From JANXQG01 sp964615095 (lineage in GTDB: Bacteria > Planctomycetota > Planctomycetia > Pirellulales > Thermoguttaceae), in assembly GCA_964615095.1 (NCBI GenBank), contig CAZTPX010000038.1:4758-68757 (forward strand): DNA of 64,000 nucleotides, given 5' to 3'. The notes under the pieces are model-generated. The model searched no databases and was not told the origin of the DNA. It saw only the letters and a list, made by a program, of their open reading frames with translations. A program made the position numbers and the translations under genes. Of the stretch, positions 52,890 to 61,003 are shown piece by piece. Position 1 is the first letter of the stretch, and each line of letters opens with the position of its first letter.

Positions 52890-53939
52890 CTACAGCAAGT
52901 TGCCCAGCGCCTCGACGCAGGCGTCGATCTCCGCGTCCGTGCCCACGGTGATCCGCAGGCCATCGCCCCAGCCGCGATACTCCATGTATCGGACGAGAAT
53001 CCGCCGGCGTTTCAGTTCTTCGTACAAGGGCCGGATGCTCCGCCCGCCGTGCGCGGCCCACACGAAATTGGCCTGCGAATCAGGCACGATAAACCCTAAA
53101 TCCCTCATAGCCGTCGCCAGCCGACCACGCGAGCCGAGGATCTTCTCGCGGGTGCGGGCCAGCCAGCCCTGGTCGCCGATGGCCGCCGTGGCCGCGGCGA
53201 TCGACAGGGCATCGCAGTTGTACGAGTCTTTCACCTTCACGAACTGCTCGATCAAGTGCGGCTGGGCCACCAGGTAGCCGAACCGTAGCCCCGCCAGGGC
53301 GTACGACTTGCTCAGCGTCCGCGAAACCATGATTTTCTCGTTCTTGGTCACCAGCTCCATGCAATTCGTCTGGGCGAAGTCGGCATAGGCCTCGTCGACC
53401 AGCAGGGGGCAAGGCAGCCGCCGGGCCAGTTCCAGCACGGCCTCGGGCGGAACGACCGTGCCGGAGGGGCTGTTAGGATTGGCCAGGAAGACCAGCCGCA
53501 GATTGTCGCCGCCTTGGGCAAAGGCCGGCGGCAGCGTCCAATCGGGCTGGAAGTGGATCTCTTCGCTCCGCGCGGCTTGCAACTCGGCCAGCGTACGGTA
53601 AAGGATATAGCTGGGATACGGCAACCGCAGCAGTTGCCCTTCGCCCACCAGGGCGCGGGTCACGATCGTGAGGATGTCGTCGCTGCCGTTGCCCGCCAGG
53701 ATCCACTGCGGCGGCACGTCCAGTAATTGGCTCGCACAGCGGCGAAAGTTCTCCGCTATCGGGTCGGGATATTTCTGCAGCCCGCGCTGGAGCGCCTCGT
53801 TGACAGCCACTGCCACCGCGGGCGAGGGCGGATAGGGGTTCTCGTTGGTGTTCAGCTTGATGAACCCGTCGCCCTGCGGCTGTTCGCCGGGCACGTAGCC
53901 GGACATGGACTGGATGTTGGAGCGGAAGTAGCTGGGCAT
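52890..53939 (-). CDS. hisC: Histidinol-phosphate aminotransferase
   Basis: This 349-residue PLP enzyme of fold type I catalyses the seventh step of histidine synthesis. Motifs: KLNTNENPYPPSP, AGNGSDDIL, LANPNSPSGT, LLVDEAYADF and the PLP lysine in SRTLSKSYALAGLRFGY. The C-terminal arginine patch is in DGLRITVGTDAE. It is upstream of hisB. The small HicAB-like pair lies just before it on the same strand. Confidence 0.97.
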   Translation of the reverse strand: MPSYFRSNIQSMSGYVPGEQPQGDGFIKLNTNENPYPPSPAVAVAVNEALQRGLQKYPDPIAENFRRCASQLLDVPPQWILAGNGSDDILTIVTRALVGEGQLLRLPYPSYILYRTLAELQAARSEEIHFQPDWTLPPAFAQGGDNLRLVFLANPNSPSGTVVPPEAVLELARRLPCPLLVDEAYADFAQTNCMELVTKNEKIMVSRTLSKSYALAGLRFGYLVAQPHLIEQFVKVKDSYNCDALSIAAATAAIGDQGWLARTREKILGSRGRLATAMRDLGFIVPDSQANFVWAAHGGRSIRPLYEELKRRRILVRYMEYRGWGDGLRITVGTDAEIDACVEALGNLL

Positions 53940-53975
53940 GATGGTTGAAACGGAAACCGGTCGAGGAAGCCCGGC

Positions 53976-54260
53976 TTAACCCGGGACCGACTCTCCCACG
54001 GCGGAGCCGGCTTCGTAAAGATCTTCCGGCTCGATTTCCACTCGGGCCACGCTGCAAGCTGCCTTCTGCACGTCGGCGATGCCCGAACGAATCGCCTGCT
54101 CCAGAGACTCCGCCTCGCGGTGCAAGGTAACCATGACCGTCCCGCCTCGCGAACTGGGCGAGCCGTCATCGCATCCCGCTTCGTACAGGTCTTCGACCAA
54201 CTGGTCGGTCAATTCGGTTCCCTTGGAGAGGACCAAAGTGAAGTCGTAGCGTTTCATCAT
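53976..54260 (-). CDS. Small protein, HicB-like partner (putative antitoxin)
   Basis: About 93-94 residues beginning (M)MKRYDFTLVLSKGTELTDQL, then EDLYEAGCDDGSPSSRGG and ESLEQAIRSGIADVQKAAC. The beta-alpha-beta pattern resembles a HicB/ferredoxin-like fold, and similar proteins are widespread with the partner encoded just upstream. Its ATG follows the stop of the upstream gene with no gap, and GGAGGAGA lies inside that gene's end, indicating coupling. No DNA-binding domain is visible. Annotation as antitoxin is inference from the pair. Confidence 0.5.
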   Translation of the reverse strand: MMKRYDFTLVLSKGTELTDQLVEDLYEAGCDDGSPSSRGGTVMVTLHREAESLEQAIRSGIADVQKAACSVARVEIEPEDLYEAGSAVGESVPG

Positions 54261-54498
54261 TCATTCTCCTCCGGGCTGATGGGAGCAACCATCCACTGCA
54301 CGCCGAATATCACCGGGCATGGGCTTCGGGCACGCGCGGGGTGCTGTATACGGCGTGCTGGCACCCCTCGCGATTACGTAGTGGGCAGTACAGCCGACCC
54401 CAGGCATGCGCCCTTGGCCCCGCTTTTCGCAATGTCCAGCCGTGCGCCAGGGCATACTGCACCGCCTCGCGGATATGTTTGTTGGGGTGGTCGCTCAT
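54261..54498 (-). CDS. HicA-like small protein with +1 frame break at UGA (putative toxin)
   Basis: The first 62 codons read SDHPNKHIREAVQYALAHGW, then GPRAHAWGRLYCPLRNREGC and ...TPRVPEAHAR, ending at UGA (54310-54312). Skipping one U at CGG-UGA-U gives a continuous frame DIRRAVDGCSHQPGGE ending exactly one base before the next gene's ATG, total about 78 residues. Homologous proteins recalled from this family continue with an IRRxxD-C segment in this position. The GW-x(n)-H pattern resembles HicA mRNA interferases. The break is either a 1-nt indel, a sequencing error, or RF2-like programmed +1 frameshifting. Confidence 0.45.
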
Positions 54499-54669
54499 AC
54501 AAACTGCATTATATGTCGCCCGGAGGGCAAACGGTAGACAGTAGCAGCAAAAACGCAGAGTTTACGACACTGCGAGTGCTCTTCTTTGACACCTGAAGTA
54601 TTCCTTCACGGACCTGAGAGCCGTCAATGTGGCGGCTGCGCAGCAGCCCTGCCACGAGACGAGCAGGCG

Positions 54670-54921
54670 TTAGCCTTTCGGCGCGAGGACGTCGACTTCG
54701 TCGACGATGTTGAAGACGCCGGCAACGTGGCGACAGCACTGGTAGGTAAGCTGCTTCTCGTGGAACGAATCCACGCGGCCGCGAAGCGTCACCGTCCCAC
54801 CGTCGGCCTCGACGTGCAACTGGCGGAACGATGGATGATGCCGCGAGGAGAGGAAAATCCTCACGCGGCGAGCGAGTTCGTTGTTGGAAACCTCACGGAG
54901 AGCCGCTCCTTCAGTCAACAT
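54670..54921 (-). CDS. BON-domain protein
   Basis: An 83-residue protein that is essentially one BON domain: ELARRVRIFLSSRHHPSF, then LHVEADGGTVTLRGRVDSFHEKQLTYQCCRHVAGVFNIVDEVDV. BON domains bind phospholipid or sugar surfaces; stand-alone copies occur in many proteobacteria and planctomycetes. No signal peptide is visible, so it is probably cytoplasmic or membrane-surface associated. Monocistronic. Confidence 0.8.
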   Translation of the reverse strand: MLTEGAALREVSNNELARRVRIFLSSRHHPSFRQLHVEADGGTVTLRGRVDSFHEKQLTYQCCRHVAGVFNIVDEVDVLAPKG

Positions 54922-55361
54922 ACCAGAGTCCTTTTATTCCTTACGCAGTTGGGAATGATGTGTGCGCCCAAGGGGAAGACACCAAACACGTTCCAACCGT
55001 TCGCCTCATAAATTGCCCAGTCGTCAGGCGCGAACCATATTATTCGCAATGTTATCGGGCGAAACGGCCGCTGTATTCAGCTTAAATCATATATCCCTAC
55101 ATGTTTCCGCATTGCCTGGCTTTCTTGCGTTGGAGAGCGATGCGAAGGGCGCTAGAGTTTGGTGAGAACCTCAATGCGGCATCAAGGCGACGCCGAACTG
55201 CGGCATTAAGTCGGCATGGTTCCATTCAAAGGCCGCAACAACTGTAGGGAACGGCCTCCGTGCCGTTCCGCCTCGTTCGGAACGGCACGGAGGCCGTTCC
55301 CTACAGTGCGACAGCAATGTGTTACCCGGCTTTGAACCATGCCTCTAAGTCCGGCCGCGTG
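54922..55361. repeat. Spacer with 30-bp perfect hairpin (CTGTAGGGAACG family)
   Basis: No gene is supported. At 55241-55270 and 55278-55307 there are perfect 30-bp complementary arms with a 7-nt loop. The arm reads ACTGTAGGGAACGGCC..., differing from the 15.4-kb copy by G/C exchanges that are matched in the opposite arm, so pairing is kept. The remainder shows nothing. Confidence 0.8.
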
Positions 55362-56468
55362 TCATTCGTGCGGCAGCTTGACGGGTTTCCAGCCCCAGTC
55401 CTTGGCGTCGTCGTTCGTCACTAGTCGGGCCTTCATAAAGGCGGCGATCTTCTCCGGCACCTTCAACGACGGTTCCCCCAGGAGTTTCGTGCCCTGCAAC
55501 TGCGTGTCGATCTTGAAGGACCATACGGTCATCGACTCGGGCTTGGCGCTGTCGGCCGGCGGCCGCGCATTGACGAAGATCGTGCGAAGCTGTTCCGCAT
55601 CCTTGAGATACGGATTGCCAGGCTTCTGCTTGCCCACGACGATCATCACTGGCAAAAAGCTGCAAATGGGCATTTGGATCGGCATCTTGACGATCTTCAT
55701 CGTGTTCAGGCCGGTGACGTTGGTCTTCGGCGAAATCAACACCACACCCTTGACGAATAGGCCCAGTTTCAGCGGGCCAACCTTGGCCTGTTCTTGCTCG
55801 TAACCCTGGGCGTCCCAGGCGGCATAGCTCAGGGCCAAGGCCGCCCCCTCCTCGACGCCGATGACCACCGTCTTGTCGATGTTCAGCTTCCTCTTGTTAT
55901 TCTGTTCCCAGAGATAATCCTTGACTGCCCCAAGGTCCTGCGTCAGCATCAGGCCAATGTCGCTCGGCTTAAACTTCTTGGCGTCAACCTTTTCGAATTT
56001 CTTGCCCACCTTGATCTTAGTGCTTTCGCCGTGGCCGCGAAGGTCGGGCACGATGACGGTACAACGGAATTTCTTCTGCATGAACGGGGCCAGCCCGCCC
56101 TCTTGCGTGAAATCCTTGCTGCTGCCCTTGAAACCGTGTAGGAGAATGACGGGAATGGTGTCGCTGCCCTTGGTGCCGGGGAAGACGCTGCCCCTAAGTT
56201 CCAAACCGTCTCCGGTAGTCAGCTTGAGCGGTTCCGCGTCCGGCAACTCCGATTCGTCTTTCTCGTCGTCCTTCTCGGTCTTTTTTTCGGTATCCGTATC
56301 CCCGGCATCCTTTTTCTCGGCGCCTTTTTTTCCGGTCGCGTCCTGCGCCCAGGCATGCGGGGAACCAAGGCACAGTGAACAACCCAAGATGAGGGTCAGC
56401 CACCCCAAGAGAGATTTCGAAAAAACCAACCGATGCGGCTTGCAGGGCCGATGCGAAGCGAAAGACAT
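55362..56468 (-). CDS. Secreted alpha/beta hydrolase-fold protein lacking the catalytic serine
   Basis: This 368-residue protein has a signal peptide (about residues 1-45) and a Lys/Glu/Asp-rich linker (GKKGAEKKDAGDTDTEKK). The alpha/beta hydrolase fold follows: oxyanion motif LLHGFKGSS, VPDLRGHGES, and the nucleophile elbow, which reads GVEEG (VVIGVEEGAALAL) where active enzymes have GxSxG. The nucleophile position is Glu, so hydrolase activity is unlikely. It may be a pseudoenzyme or binding protein. ATG 56468 starts the signal region; an upstream in-frame start is less likely. Confidence 0.75.
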   Translation of the reverse strand: MSFASHRPCKPHRLVFSKSLLGWLTLILGCSLCLGSPHAWAQDATGKKGAEKKDAGDTDTEKKTEKDDEKDESELPDAEPLKLTTGDGLELRGSVFPGTKGSDTIPVILLHGFKGSSKDFTQEGGLAPFMQKKFRCTVIVPDLRGHGESTKIKVGKKFEKVDAKKFKPSDIGLMLTQDLGAVKDYLWEQNNKRKLNIDKTVVIGVEEGAALALSYAAWDAQGYEQEQAKVGPLKLGLFVKGVVLISPKTNVTGLNTMKIVKMPIQMPICSFLPVMIVVGKQKPGNPYLKDAEQLRTIFVNARPPADSAKPESMTVWSFKIDTQLQGTKLLGEPSLKVPEKIAAFMKARLVTNDDAKDWGWKPVKLPHE

Positions 56469-56669
56469 GACTACGGGACCTCTCAAAAAGAATTTCACCG
56501 GAACTGCGCGGGCTTGTTCCGGCCTACACCGTACCAAAGGCTAAACGGACAGCATAACACGTTCGGGGGAGAAAACGAGGATCCGCCTTTAGGACTGCGG
56601 AAACTGCTCCCGCCCACTTCCTACATGGTACTTCTATCGCCAGGGTGCGTCAATCTAAGCTCACGGCAA

Positions 56670-56691
56670 GGCGGACTAAAGTCCACTCTAC
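56670..56691 (-). repeat. GTAGAGTGGACTTTAGTCC repeat copy
   Basis: The - strand reads GTAGAGTGGACTTTAGTCCG, nearly identical to both arms at 60838-60860 and 60881-60903. A single half-copy upstream of the alpha/beta hydrolase and downstream of the lipoprotein at 56709. Confidence 0.6.
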
Positions 56692-56708
56692 GAAGAGGGC
56701 GGGCTTGC

Positions 56709-57365
56709 TCAGCGATTGCTCGACACGTCAGTGGCGTAGTCGTCGTGCCGGTCATGGGGATAGAAGTAGCGGGCGATCTGCTCCGCCAGGTTGTCCACGA
56801 ACTGATTACGGAACTCCGCTTCGGGCAGTTCCTGCATGGGCGTGCTGCCGAACGTGGGATAGATGAACTGCGGCGGCCGCTTGTGCCATTCGACCTGTTT
56901 GTCGGCCATGTCGTAGACGCGGACACACACCGTGGCCCGCCCCTTGAAGAGCGTCGGGCCGTCCAGCACACTGAAGGCCTCGATATCGATGGCAACCACC
57001 TTCTCGGCCTTCAACTCCTTGCCGATTTCCAAGTAACCGTCGATGCCTTTTTCATCCATCACCTTGGCGATCTTCTGCTGGTCGATGAGATGGATCTCTT
57101 TGATGTGGGCCTTCAGGCGCTCGCAGATCCCTTCGGCCAAGGCCCGGGAGGCGCCCGCATTGTTGAAATCCTGCGAGGTGAGCGCCTTGCAGACGACGGC
57201 CACTTTCTTGGTCTTCAACCCGTCCCATTCCGGTGGGATGTCGTAGCCCTCGTAGATCAGCGTAAAACTTTGCAGGGCCGACTTGCAGCCCACCCCGACC
57301 AGCGCGAAGAGGACCAGCAACAACACGACCAAGGGCCATCGAAATGCAGGAGAGCGACGATCCAT
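56709..57365 (-). CDS. Putative lipoprotein
   Basis: A 218-residue protein with a hydrophobic N-terminus ending in the lipobox LVGVGC (Cys27), so it is probably lipidated and exported. The mature part contains KKVAVVCKALTSQDFNNAGASRALAEGI, LIDQQKIAKVMDEKG and YLEIGKELKAEKVVAIDIEAFSV, a pattern seen in CsgG-like or TolB-N-like lipoproteins that describe a small alpha/beta domain. No catalytic residues are evident. It may act in outer-membrane assembly. Family assignment is uncertain. Confidence 0.7.
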   Translation of the reverse strand: MDRRSPAFRWPLVVLLLVLFALVGVGCKSALQSFTLIYEGYDIPPEWDGLKTKKVAVVCKALTSQDFNNAGASRALAEGICERLKAHIKEIHLIDQQKIAKVMDEKGIDGYLEIGKELKAEKVVAIDIEAFSVLDGPTLFKGRATVCVRVYDMADKQVEWHKRPPQFIYPTFGSTPMQELPEAEFRNQFVDNLAEQIARYFYPHDRHDDYATDVSSNR

Positions 57366-57390
57366 CGTTATTCCCTAATCCATTCAAGTT

Positions 57391-57460
57391 GAGGACCTAT
57401 CCGAGAACTTCGCCGAGCTCGCACCCGAGCCAGTCTGGCCGGGGTTTTCGGATAGGTTCT
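57391..57460. repeat. TCGGATAGCC-family inverted repeat
   Basis: ACCTATCCGAGA (about 57395-57406) pairs with TTTTCGGATAGGT (about 57445-57457). It lies between the DUF2752 gene end and the lipoprotein gene start on the same strand. Confidence 0.6.
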
Positions 57461-57902
57461 AAAACGTCAACAGTCGCCACACCCATTGCCCGGCAGTCAC
57501 CAGGCAAACCGTACACGCCAGGGCGGCGACGGTCCATTCGCCGGGTTTACCGCCGAACCACTGTCCGCGGACGGCGGAAAGCAGCAACCAACCGGCGGCG
57601 ACGGCGCCGAGCACCGCCAGGAGCGTGCCGCCGGCGTTGGCCGCCAGGGCATGCCCTATCTCTCCCCGCAGTAGCCAGGCCCACGACGTCGTCATGCCGC
57701 AGGCCGGGCAAGGCCGCTGGAAGATCACGTAGAACGTACAGGGCGGCAGACCGAGTTGCTCGTGCGTGCCGTGCCCCCGCGGATCGGGCGTCAGGGTCCC
57801 GGCCGTGGCCAGCAAGACCAGGGGGACCGAGGCCAGTGCGGCCAGCGCGACTCGCTTTCCCACGGGCATCGGTTTTGGACAAGGCTTGCCTGGTTCGTTC
57901 AC
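57459..57902 (-). CDS. DUF2752-family membrane protein
   Basis: A 147-residue integral membrane protein with three to four hydrophobic segments. It contains the hallmark CPACGMTTSWAWLLRGE of DUF2752, preceded by LPPCTFYVIFQRP. Function of the family is unknown; the conserved cysteines suggest metal or disulfide chemistry. Start is GTG 57902. It precedes the lipoprotein gene on the same strand by 93 nt with a dispersed repeat in between. Confidence 0.85.
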   Translation of the reverse strand: MNEPGKPCPKPMPVGKRVALAALASVPLVLLATAGTLTPDPRGHGTHEQLGLPPCTFYVIFQRPCPACGMTTSWAWLLRGEIGHALAANAGGTLLAVLGAVAAGWLLLSAVRGQWFGGKPGEWTVAALACTVCLVTAGQWVWRLLTF

Positions 57903-58010
57903 GCGAAGTCGATTTATGGGGGGGAGGATAACAACTCACAACACCCGCCGCAAGAGCGATTTTGGCCGGGCCAAAGGACCGGTCGATAAATAACTTTCGT
58001 CTTTCTGCGA

Positions 58011-58093
58011 GGGTGGCATGCCTTAAGCCTTTCTAGGCTAGGCATGTCGGCGGCAAACATGCCTAGCCTAGAAAGGCTTAAGGCATGCCACCC
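58011..58093. repeat. 37-bp perfect hairpin
   Basis: Arms 58011-58047 and 58057-58093 are perfectly complementary with a 9-nt loop; arms contain GGGTGGCATGCCTTAAGCC. It lies between ymdB and the DUF2752 gene and could act as terminator for ymdB despite lacking a T-run. Confidence 0.85.
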
Positions 58094-58121
58094 AAATCCG
58101 GAAGTTATTCGTCGGTCGCCC

Positions 58122-58931
58122 CTAAACCGCCCCTGCCAGCCGCCGGGCCTCGGCCTCGTTCACCACGATGCGGCGAATGCCCAGGGCGCGACCCGTCTGC
58201 GGATCGAGATCGACCAGGCTGCCACTGAGGCGCACGTCCTTGTCGGCCACGTCGAAATGCGTGGGCCAATGCGTCAACGTCGTCTCCATCACGCGGTCGA
58301 TCCGCCGCCCCAGGATGCTCTCGTAGGGACCGGTCATGCCCACGTCGCATTGGAAGGCCGTGCCGCCAGGCAGGATCTGCTCGTCGGCCGTGGGCACGTG
58401 CGTGTGCGTGCCCAAGACCGCGGTGACGCGGCCGTCGAGCCGCCGGCCCATGAGCTGCTTGTCGCTGGTGGCCTCGGCGTGGAAGTCCAGGAGGATCACG
58501 CGGATCTCCGGCGGCAGCGCGGCCAACACGCGGTCGGCCGCATGAAAGGGACAATCGACCGGCGGCATGAAGACCCGGCCCAGGAGCGTGAAGACAGCCA
58601 CGCGCACCTGGTTCGCAGCGGTCAGGATCATCACTTCCGCGCCCGGGGCCTCGGCCGCATAGTTGGCCGGGCGAACGAGGCAACGTTCCTTCTCGAAGAT
58701 GGAGGCGATCTCGCGCCGCTTGTAGACGTGGTCGCCCAGCGTAATGCCGTCGATCCCGGCGGCCATTAGCTCGCGGAAGATGGGCGGCGTCAGCCCGGAC
58801 CCGCCCGAAGCGTTCTCGGCGTTGGCCACGACCAGGTCGATCGACTGCTCTTGCCGCATTCGCCGCAATGCTAGCGTGCAGACCTGTCGGCCCGGCTTGC
58901 CGACGATGTCACCGATAAAAAGGAGACGCAT
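58122..58931 (-). CDS. ymdB: YmdB-family metallophosphoesterase
   Basis: This 269-residue calcineurin-like phosphodiesterase has metal ligands in RLLFIGDIVGKPGR, VVANAENASGGSG, GITLGDHVYKR, LLDFHAEATSDK, GTHTHVPTAD and DVGMTGPYES. It belongs to the TIGR00282/YmdB type, which hydrolyses 2',3'-cAMP and related cyclic nucleotides in Bacillus. It lies directly downstream of rny on the same strand, the same arrangement as in Bacillus, supporting a link to RNA turnover. Confidence 0.9.
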   Translation of the reverse strand: MRLLFIGDIVGKPGRQVCTLALRRMRQEQSIDLVVANAENASGGSGLTPPIFRELMAAGIDGITLGDHVYKRREIASIFEKERCLVRPANYAAEAPGAEVMILTAANQVRVAVFTLLGRVFMPPVDCPFHAADRVLAALPPEIRVILLDFHAEATSDKQLMGRRLDGRVTAVLGTHTHVPTADEQILPGGTAFQCDVGMTGPYESILGRRIDRVMETTLTHWPTHFDVADKDVRLSGSLVDLDPQTGRALGIRRIVVNEAEARRLAGAV

Positions 58932-58972
58932 AGGGTGGGGATAACTGGAAAAAAGGAGACTCGGGGAAGGCC

Positions 58973-59166
58973 GAAATTCGAAATCCGAATATCGAAATAC
59001 GAAACAAATTGGAGAATCAAACGGGAAAAATCCAAAACGCTATGGGCCACGGATGAAACACGGATGGAACACGGATTTTCTCTCCGTGTTTCATCCGTGG
59101 CCAGGCCGTTTACGATTTACTTTATTCGAATTTGTTTCGGATTTCGACATTCGGATTTCGAATTTC
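58973..59166. repeat. Nested inverted repeat between rny and ymdB
   Basis: Outer arms 58973-59010 and 59129-59166 match at 36 of 38 positions (GAAATTCGAAATCCGAAT...). Inside, 59045-59064 pairs perfectly over 20 bp with 59083-59102 (GGCCACGGATGAAACACGGA). The whole 194-nt block can fold into a long hairpin separating the two cotranscribed RNA-turnover genes. Confidence 0.85.
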
Positions 59167-59197
59167 TTTTTTGTGTAATGTCATTCTACTCCACAGT

Positions 59198-60760
59198 TCA
59201 TCGTGCCACTTCGATGTGTCTCGACTCGCGCACCACGGTCACCTTGATCTCGCCTGGATAGGTCAGTTGTTTCTCGAAGGCCTGCACGATGTCGTGGCAG
59301 ATCTTGGCGGCGACCTCGTCGGTGGCCTCTTTGGCGTTGACCAGCACGCGCAGCTCGCGGCCGGCCTGGATGGCGTAGGCCTGCTCGACGCCGGTGAAGC
59401 CGCCGGCAATCCGCTCGAGCTCTTCCATGCGTTTGACGTAGCGCTCGAGGCTCTCACGGCGGGCGCCGGGGCGGGCGGCGCTGCAGGCGTCGGCGGCGGC
59501 CACCAGCACCGTGTAGGGATTGCCGATCCGCAGGTCGTCGTGGTGACCGCAGGCGGCATGCACCACTTCCGGCCGCTCGCCGTAACGTTTCAACAAGTCG
59601 GCGCCGATCTTGGGATGCCCGCCCTCGGCCTCGTGGTCGGCGGCCTTGCCCACGTCGTGTAGGAGGCCGCAGCGCCGGGCCAAGGCGCCGTTCAAGCCGA
59701 CTTCCTCGGCCATCATGCCGGCGATGAAGGCCACCTCGACCGAGTGCCGCAGCACGTTCTGGCTGTAACTCGTGCGGAAGTGCAGCCGGCCCAGCAGGCT
59801 GATCAGCCGCTCGTGTAGGCTGTGGATGGCCAGTTCTTGGCAGGCGTCTTCGCCCAGCTTCTGGATGTGCTTGTCCAGTTCCTTCTGTGTGGCGTCGACG
59901 ATCTCCTCGATCCGCGCGGGGTGGATGCGGCCGTCGGCGATGAGCTTGTTCAAGGCCAGGCGGGCGACCTCCCGGCGGATCGTGTCGAAGCCGCTGACGA
60001 TGACCACGCCCGGCGTGTCGTCGATGATCAGGTCCACGCCCGTGGCCTTTTCGAAGGCGCGGATGTTGCGGCCTTCGCGGCCGATGATCCGCCCCTTCAT
60101 TTCGTCGTTGGGGATGCCCACCGTGCTGGTTGTCGACTCGGCGGTGTGCGCGGCCGCGTAGCGCTGCAGCGAGGTGACGATGATCTCGCGGGCCTTCTGC
60201 TCGGCGGTCTCGGCCAACTGCTTGTCGTAGCGGAGGATCGCCGCGCCGGTTTCCTGCTGGAGCTGCGCGTCGAGGATCTCCAGCAAGCGCCGCGTGGCCT
60301 CGGGCTGGCTCAAGCCGCTCAGCTCGTGGAGCGTCTGCCGCTGCATGTCCATAAGCTTCGACAGATCCTCCTTGCGCTGGTTGGCTTCCTGGATCTTCTC
60401 GGTGAGTTTTCGCTGCGTGGCCTCAACAATCTTCTCCTGCTTGCGGGCCTGTTCGACCTGCTCTTCCAAGGCATCCTGGCGCTTGTCGAGGAGCCGTTCG
60501 CGCTCGTGCAGCTCGCCGCGGATCTTGCGCAGCTCCTTTTCGCTTTCGTCCTGCTGCTTGAGCATCAACTCCTTGATTTGCAACTCGCCCTCGCGGCGGC
60601 GGTTGTCGCCCTCGGTCTTGGCCTTGGCGAGGATCTCCGTGGCCTCGCGCTCGGCATCCCGCCGCCGCAGGTGATCGAAGATCTTGATGAGAACGAAGGC
60701 CATCCCAAAGGAGGCAACCGCCGTGAAAATGATGGCGATGACTTGTTGCGTGGGCGACAC
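59198..60760 (-). CDS. rny: Ribonuclease Y
   Basis: This 520-residue endoribonuclease has the full Rny layout: N-terminal membrane helix (about residues 5-25), long coiled coil (30-190, many Glu/Lys/Arg/Gln), KH domain (GRIIGREGRNIRAFEKATGVD) and HD domain with the metal motif HDVGKAADHEAEGGHPKIG. It starts decay of mRNA at the membrane. Start is GTG 60760 behind GAGG. ymdB follows on the same strand after a hairpin spacer. Confidence 0.95.
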   Translation of the reverse strand: MSPTQQVIAIIFTAVASFGMAFVLIKIFDHLRRRDAEREATEILAKAKTEGDNRRREGELQIKELMLKQQDESEKELRKIRGELHERERLLDKRQDALEEQVEQARKQEKIVEATQRKLTEKIQEANQRKEDLSKLMDMQRQTLHELSGLSQPEATRRLLEILDAQLQQETGAAILRYDKQLAETAEQKAREIIVTSLQRYAAAHTAESTTSTVGIPNDEMKGRIIGREGRNIRAFEKATGVDLIIDDTPGVVIVSGFDTIRREVARLALNKLIADGRIHPARIEEIVDATQKELDKHIQKLGEDACQELAIHSLHERLISLLGRLHFRTSYSQNVLRHSVEVAFIAGMMAEEVGLNGALARRCGLLHDVGKAADHEAEGGHPKIGADLLKRYGERPEVVHAACGHHDDLRIGNPYTVLVAAADACSAARPGARRESLERYVKRMEELERIAGGFTGVEQAYAIQAGRELRVLVNAKEATDEVAAKICHDIVQAFEKQLTYPGEIKVTVVRESRHIEVAR

Positions 60761-60837
60761 GAATATACCTCATAGCTTCCGAACTCGAGGGGCCGGGCAG
60801 CCGGCGCGCTTGCCCGGAACAAGTCCGCTAATTCGTC

Positions 60838-60903
60838 GTAGAGTGGACTTCAGTCCACCCACACGAATTACCGTCCGTTCAGGCGGACTAAAGTCCACCC
60901 TAC
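60838..60903. repeat. GTAGAGTGGACTT inverted repeat upstream of rny
   Basis: Left arm 60838-60860 and right arm 60881-60903 are complementary over most of 23 nt, loop about 20 nt. It lies in the upstream region of rny. A half-copy is at 56670-56691. Confidence 0.65.
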
Positions 60904-61003
60904 AGACTTGCTCTCGGACAGGCACTGTGGATCTGCGCGAAGTCATAGCCTGACACTGCGGCCGCCGGAAAAGGCTAAGCGGCGCAGCGCACGGACCACC
61001 GGC

